A DNA stretch of 9,187 nucleotides from an uncultured Eubacteriales bacterium (GTDB taxonomy: Bacteria > Bacillota > Clostridia > Lachnospirales > Lachnospiraceae), in contig ONWK01000100.1 in the NCBI GenBank assembly GCA_900321505.1, positions 1-9,187 of the forward strand, in the 5' to 3' direction. The notes below the pieces were generated by a model. That model was not told the DNA's origin and made no database searches. It saw only the letters and a list, made by a program, of their open reading frames with translations. Both the position numbers and the translations under genes were made by a program. Numbering within the stretch: the stretch's first letter is position 1; each line of letters opens with the position of its first letter. Shown here one piece after another: positions 5,646 to 9,187 of the stretch.

Positions 5646-6812
5646 TTATCCCAGCGCTGCAGCAAGCTCCTCCAGCTTCGGCCTGTCAGCATCCTTCAGC
5701 GTTGACTTTATCGTTACCACAGGTTCAACCAGCGTTACATCCTTGAAGCCTTCTATATAGCTCTTCATCACTCTTGCTGCAGAGGGCGCCCAGCTTCCGT
5801 TCTCCACCAGAGCCACTTTGCGCTTCTGATATGCCTTGATCTTGAGGATGTTCAGGAATTTCGTCATCGGCGGGAAGAGATCCGCATCATAGGAGGAAGC
5901 ACAGAGGATCATTCTGTCATAACGGAAGGCATCCTCAACGCCCTCATGTATATCATCCTCGGTAAGATTCGTCATGCCTACCTTTATGCCCTTTGCTTCG
6001 AGCATTTCCTTAAGAGCAAGGGCCGCCTGTTTTGTTCCCTGGTCGTGAATGGATGCATAGATAAGCGCCACGCCTTCATCCTCGGGAAGATATGCCGACC
6101 AGGTCTTATATTTATCCAGATAGAAGGAAAGCTCCTCATTCTGCGGAAGCACGGGTCCATGCAGCGAACAGATATGAGCAGGGGTATAACCCTCAAGCTT
6201 CTTCAGTACATTCTGAACCTGCATACCGTATTTCCCGACGATATTGAAATAGTATCTTCTGGCTTCACATGCCCAGTCATCCGGCTCCGCCTCGCGTACA
6301 CCGAATTTACCGAAGGCATCGGCGGAGAAAAGCACGTTTTCACTTGATTCCCAGGTCATTATAACCTCGGGCCAGTGGATCATGGGCGCTCCGATAAAGG
6401 ACAGGCTGTGGCTGCCCAGGGAAAGCGTGTCCCCTTCCTTTACCACATTGATCCTGTCGGAAAGATCCCTGTCAAAGAACTGCTTCATCATCATCACTGC
6501 GCCCTGTCCGGTATATATCTTAATATCCGGATACTTATCGATAAGAGCCAGCAGGGATCCTGAATGATCAGGCTCCATATGCTGTACAACTACATAATCC
6601 ACACTGCGTCCCGGTATGGCCGCATCGATATTTGCGAGCCACTCCTCCGTAACATCCGCATCCACGGAATCCATAAGGCATATCTTCTCATCCACGATGA
6701 GATATGAATTATATGCCATACCCTCCGGCAGGTCATACTGATTCTCAAAGAGCTTTATATCCGGATCATTTACACCTACATTTAAAATAGTTTCCGTAAC
6801 CTTCTCAAACAT
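5646..6812 (-). CDS. A-type flavoprotein (flavodiiron protein), O2/NO reductase
   Basis: A 388-residue cytoplasmic flavodiiron protein of the FprA type, expected to reduce oxygen to water or NO to N2O with electrons from a rubredoxin or similar carrier. Residues 1-245 form the beta-lactamase-like domain, with the diiron ligands His78-x-Glu80-x-Asp82-His83 (QHMEPDHSG), His146 (MIHWPE), Asp165 (SADAFG) and His218 (SLHGP). Residues from about 246 form the flavodoxin domain that binds FMN. The protein ends after this domain, so it has no fused rubredoxin or flavin reductase. The FMN phosphate loop YASIHDQGT is one residue longer than the S/T-x4-T loop of the classical enzymes. ATG at 6812 has GGAGG nine bases upstream (6822-6826). 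It follows the aldo/keto reductase gene by 60 bases and precedes GH43 by 23. A ZnuA-unrelated metallohydrolase of the same fold is ruled out by the flavodoxin half. Confidence 0.94.
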   Translation of the reverse strand: MFEKVTETILNVGVNDPDIKLFENQYDLPEGMAYNSYLIVDEKICLMDSVDADVTEEWLANIDAAIPGRSVDYVVVQHMEPDHSGSLLALIDKYPDIKIYTGQGAVMMMKQFFDRDLSDRINVVKEGDTLSLGSHSLSFIGAPMIHWPEVIMTWESSENVLFSADAFGKFGVREAEPDDWACEARRYYFNIVGKYGMQVQNVLKKLEGYTPAHICSLHGPVLPQNEELSFYLDKYKTWSAYLPEDEGVALIYASIHDQGTKQAALALKEMLEAKGIKVGMTNLTEDDIHEGVEDAFRYDRMILCASSYDADLFPPMTKFLNILKIKAYQKRKVALVENGSWAPSAARVMKSYIEGFKDVTLVEPVVTIKSTLKDADRPKLEELAAALG

Positions 6813-6872
6813 CCTTTTTTTCCTCCGTTTTTGTTATTCTTCAAAAACCATGAAGCTCCTCCCGCATCACTG

Positions 6873-8060
6873 TTACTTCTTAGCTTTGCGGAGCATGAAT
6901 TTTCTCGCTATAGCTATAGCGATCTTATAACGCAGCGGCCTGAGCGCCTTATCCGCCTCCTTAAGCTTCTCCCTGATGGGGATATTCTGGGGACAGTGCA
7001 GCTCACATTTACCGCATTCCACACACTGGCTTGCAAAGGGCGGATGCTCCGCCAGCGCCACGGTCTGGCCGAACTCAAATCTTCCCTTCCTCTTTCCGTC
7101 TATGAACATCTGATTATAGCAGTAGAAATTGCCGGGAATATCCACGCCCTTCGGACAGGGCATACAGTATCTGCAGCCCGTGCAGCCCACCTTCTCCTTG
7201 GACCTTATGATCTGCTTTACCTTTGCGATCAGCTTTTTGTCTCTGGGCGTAAGGCCTCCTGCCTCCGCATCCGCTGCAACCCTGCAGTTTTCCTTAACCA
7301 TCTCAACTGAGTTCATACCGGAAAGCACACAGGTCACCTCCGGCTGGTCATACAGCCAACGTAAACCGAGCTCCGCGGGAGTCCATCCGTTACCATACTT
7401 ATCGATCAGCCGTTTTGCCGACTCCGGCAGATTCACCAGCTTGCCGCCCCTGAGGGGCTCCATGATGATCACGGGGATTCCCTTTGCGGCTGCAGCCTGC
7501 AGTCCTTTCCTTCCCGCCTGGGATACTTCATCCAGATAATTATACTGTATCTGACAGAAATCCCAGTCATAGTCATTCAGTATCTTCAGAAAATTATCCG
7601 TATTTCCGTGATAGGAAAATCCGATATTTATTATCGCGCCGGATTTCTTTTTTTCGGCGATCCACTCAATGATGCCCACATTCTTGAGCTTCTCCCATAT
7701 GGCGATATCCGTCAGATGATGCATAAGGTAATAATCTATATGATCCGTCTGAAGCCTCTCAAGCTGCTCGGCGAAAAATCTGTCCACAGCCTTTGCGCTC
7801 GTGAGAAGATACTGGGGAAGCTTTGTTGCGATCTTCACCTTATCACGTATCTTATTCTTTGCGAGGATCTTTCCCAGCGCCACCTCACTGCCGGGATAGA
7901 TATACGCAGTATCATAATAATTCACACCTGCACGGTACGCCGTCATTATCTCACGGTTCGCCTTGGCAAGATCGATGCCTCCGCCCTTTTTCGTAAACCG
8001 CATGCATCCGTATCCCAGAATAGAGATATCATTTCCGTATCTGTCCTTCCTGTACTGCAT
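6873..8060 (-). CDS. Aldo/keto reductase with C-terminal ferredoxin-like [4Fe-4S] domain
   Basis: A 395-residue cytoplasmic oxidoreductase. Residues 1-280 form an aldo/keto reductase barrel; the catalytic tetrad is seen as Asp50 and Tyr55 (YYDTAYIYPGSE), Lys80 (KIATKLP) and His114 (YYLMHH). Residues 290-365 carry two cysteine clusters: Cys293, 296, 299 and 302 (CTGCRYCMPCP) and Cys346, 349, 352 and 356 (CVECGKCELHCP), the second being a canonical ferredoxin motif. This architecture is that of the predicted oxidoreductases in COG1453, whose substrates are mostly unknown. The last 23 residues are basic and hydrophobic (IAIAIARKFMLRKAKK) and might contact a membrane or partner. ATG at 8060 has AAGGAG seven bases upstream. 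The gene starts 41 bases after the hybrid kinase and runs toward the flavodiiron gene. With the Fe-S clusters it could exchange electrons with ferredoxin as well as NAD(P)H, which is inference. Confidence 0.93.
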   Translation of the reverse strand: MQYRKDRYGNDISILGYGCMRFTKKGGGIDLAKANREIMTAYRAGVNYYDTAYIYPGSEVALGKILAKNKIRDKVKIATKLPQYLLTSAKAVDRFFAEQLERLQTDHIDYYLMHHLTDIAIWEKLKNVGIIEWIAEKKKSGAIINIGFSYHGNTDNFLKILNDYDWDFCQIQYNYLDEVSQAGRKGLQAAAAKGIPVIIMEPLRGGKLVNLPESAKRLIDKYGNGWTPAELGLRWLYDQPEVTCVLSGMNSVEMVKENCRVAADAEAGGLTPRDKKLIAKVKQIIRSKEKVGCTGCRYCMPCPKGVDIPGNFYCYNQMFIDGKRKGRFEFGQTVALAEHPPFASQCVECGKCELHCPQNIPIREKLKEADKALRPLRYKIAIAIARKFMLRKAKK

Positions 8061-8101
8061 AACCCCTCTCCTTCCTGCTTCCCCATCCTTCGAAGATCAG
8101 A

Positions 8102-9187
8102 TCACTCTATCAGACTCTCCAGTGTGTCATACAGACTCTCAGCCTCCACAGGCTTGCTGAGATGAGCATTCAGCCCCGCCTGAAGGCTTCTCTGTACGTC
8201 TTCATCAAATGCATTGGCCGTAAGTGCAATGATCGGTATCTTTTCAGCATCCTCGCGGTCAAGCTTTCTGATCTGCCTTGTTGCCTCAAGCCCGTCCATT
8301 ACCGGCATCCTCATATCCATCAGGATAGCGGAATAGTATCCTACCGGGCTCTTTTCAAAAAGCTCCAGGGCGATCTGGCCGTTTTCAGCGTGATCGGCCT
8401 CCATCTCACGCATGCTGAGGATCATCATCAGTATCTCGGCATTTACGTTCATATCCTCAGCCAGCAATATCCTTCTCCCTTTAAGATCCGCCCTGTGGTT
8501 GAGAAGTCCGGCATTTCTCTTCTTAAAGGCCTCACGGAATTCATCCATGACCGTACCGGCAAAGAGAGGCTTTGCAACAAAAGTATCCACCCCTGCCTCT
8601 CTTGCCTCATCGGCCACATCATCCCAGTTAAAGGATGTAAGGATGATAATGGTCACATCATCTCCCAGTATGGCCCGGATCTTCCTTGTCGTCTCTATCC
8701 CGTCCATTTCGGGCATACGCCAGTCCACAAGGATAAGGGTATACATTTCTCTTCTGAGCTTTCGCATCCGGATCATTTCCAGAGCTTCAAAACCGGAGGA
8801 CGCTATGTCACAGGTGATACCCACCTGTCCAAGCACATACTCCGCATATTCACAGGCAACAGGATCATCATCGATCACGAGCACGCTCATATCCTTCGGC
8901 TGGAGATCGTCTTCCATCGGTCCGGTGAGCTTCCTGTCGGATTCGGCAAGTGTTACCGTAACGGTAAATGTGGTGCCGGTCCCCTTCTCGCTTTCAACCT
9001 CGATATTGCCGTTCATCAGCTCCACTATGTTCTTTGTGATGGGCATTCCCAGGCCTGTACTGCCATAGGCGCTGACAGCCGATGAATTCTCCTGGCTGAA
9101 GGTATCAAAGAGTTTGGGAAGGAAATCTTTACTCATGCCGATGCCTGTATCGCTGATGATGAATCTCAGGGTACATCTGCCGTTGAA
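8102..9187 (-). CDS. Hybrid sensor histidine kinase with two receiver domains, C-terminal part
   Basis: The visible 361 residues are the C-terminal end of a hybrid kinase whose frame is open through the right edge; the sensor, the phosphoacceptor His and the N box lie outside. The fragment begins inside the ATPase domain with SDTGIGM (G1 box), LFDTFSQE (F box) and GSTGLGMPITKNIVELMNG (G2 box), up to about residue 85. Receiver 1 (about 99-220) has the acidic IDDDP, phosphoacceptor Asp155 in LVDWRMPEMDG, LTS and AKPL. Receiver 2 (about 238-361) has LAEDMN, Asp291 in LMDMRMPVMDG, ALTANAF and SKPV. The protein ends straight after receiver 2, so no HPt domain is fused. The methionine at 9136 is internal to the G1 box (GIGM) and is not a start. 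Reductase and flavodiiron genes follow on the same strand, which hints at redox sensing, but the input domain is not visible. Confidence 0.93.
   Translation of the reverse strand, partial: FNGRCTLRFIISDTGIGMSKDFLPKLFDTFSQENSSAVSAYGSTGLGMPITKNIVELMNGNIEVESEKGTGTTFTVTVTLAESDRKLTGPMEDDLQPKDMSVLVIDDDPVACEYAEYVLGQVGITCDIASSGFEALEMIRMRKLRREMYTLILVDWRMPEMDGIETTRKIRAILGDDVTIIILTSFNWDDVADEAREAGVDTFVAKPLFAGTVMDEFREAFKKRNAGLLNHRADLKGRRILLAEDMNVNAEILMMILSMREMEADHAENGQIALELFEKSPVGYYSAILMDMRMPVMDGLEATRQIRKLDREDAEKIPIIALTANAFDEDVQRSLQAGLNAHLSKPVEAESLYDTLESLIE

Noticed and set aside
6813..6872. Terminator between the aldo/keto reductase and flavodiiron genes.
   Set aside because: Only a five-base CTTCA/TGAAG stem is found, with no proper T run after it, so it is too weak to call.
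8162..9085. Plus-strand open frame of 307 codons opposite the hybrid kinase.
   Set aside because: It is a shadow of the receiver domains; the minus strand carries all kinase and receiver motifs.
9134..9136. Start of a stand-alone response regulator at the ATG at 9136.
   Set aside because: This methionine is the last residue of the ATPase G1 box (DTGIGM) and the frame continues to the window edge, so the gene is a truncated hybrid kinase.

Overview
The window looks like chromosomal DNA from a Gram-positive anaerobe of the Clostridia, most likely a Lachnospiraceae member from a gut or rumen. This is inferred from strong GGAGG-type ribosome binding sites, the protein styles (two-domain diiron flavoprotein, aldo/keto reductase with C-terminal ferredoxin, tandem-receiver hybrid kinase, cytoplasmic GH43 enzyme) and the closeness of the purine genes to Bacillus GuaD and Xpt. 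No rRNA, tRNA, CRISPR array, phage gene or transposase is visible.

Left part (1-860, minus strand): a Fur-family metalloregulator (Zur-like) is followed 20 bases later by the start of a ZnuA/TroA-type metal-binding lipoprotein that runs off the left edge. Their promoter is close to perfect (TTGACA, 16 bases, TATAAT) and is bracketed by two 15-bp Fur-type palindromes, so the unit is probably autoregulated by metal.

Centre left (895-3917, plus strand): a divergent promoter drives a compact purine-salvage operon made of guanine deaminase (guaD), xanthine phosphoribosyltransferase (xpt), an NCS2 purine permease with a TTG start, and an unrecognised small lipoprotein. The permease imports a purine base, GuaD turns guanine into xanthine, and Xpt converts xanthine to XMP. 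The leader is too short for a purine riboswitch.

Middle (3931-4008): between two convergent genes lies a 78-base near-perfect palindrome with GGGGACGGTT ends. It resembles a dispersed REP-like element and may also act as a terminator.

Right part (4018-9187, minus strand): four genes on one strand with gaps of 23-60 bases. In transcription order they are the 3' end of a hybrid histidine kinase with two receiver domains, an aldo/keto reductase with two Fe-S cluster motifs, an FprA-type flavodiiron protein, and a GH43 glycoside hydrolase with a C-terminal CBM6-like region. The kinase, reductase and flavodiiron genes suggest a redox or oxygen/NO response. The hydrolase may be only a neighbour that processes imported plant oligosaccharides.

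Nothing here is clearly a new system. The most notable points are the doubly boxed metalloregulator promoter, the long palindrome, the orphan lipoprotein in the purine operon, and the redox cluster next to a sensor kinase.
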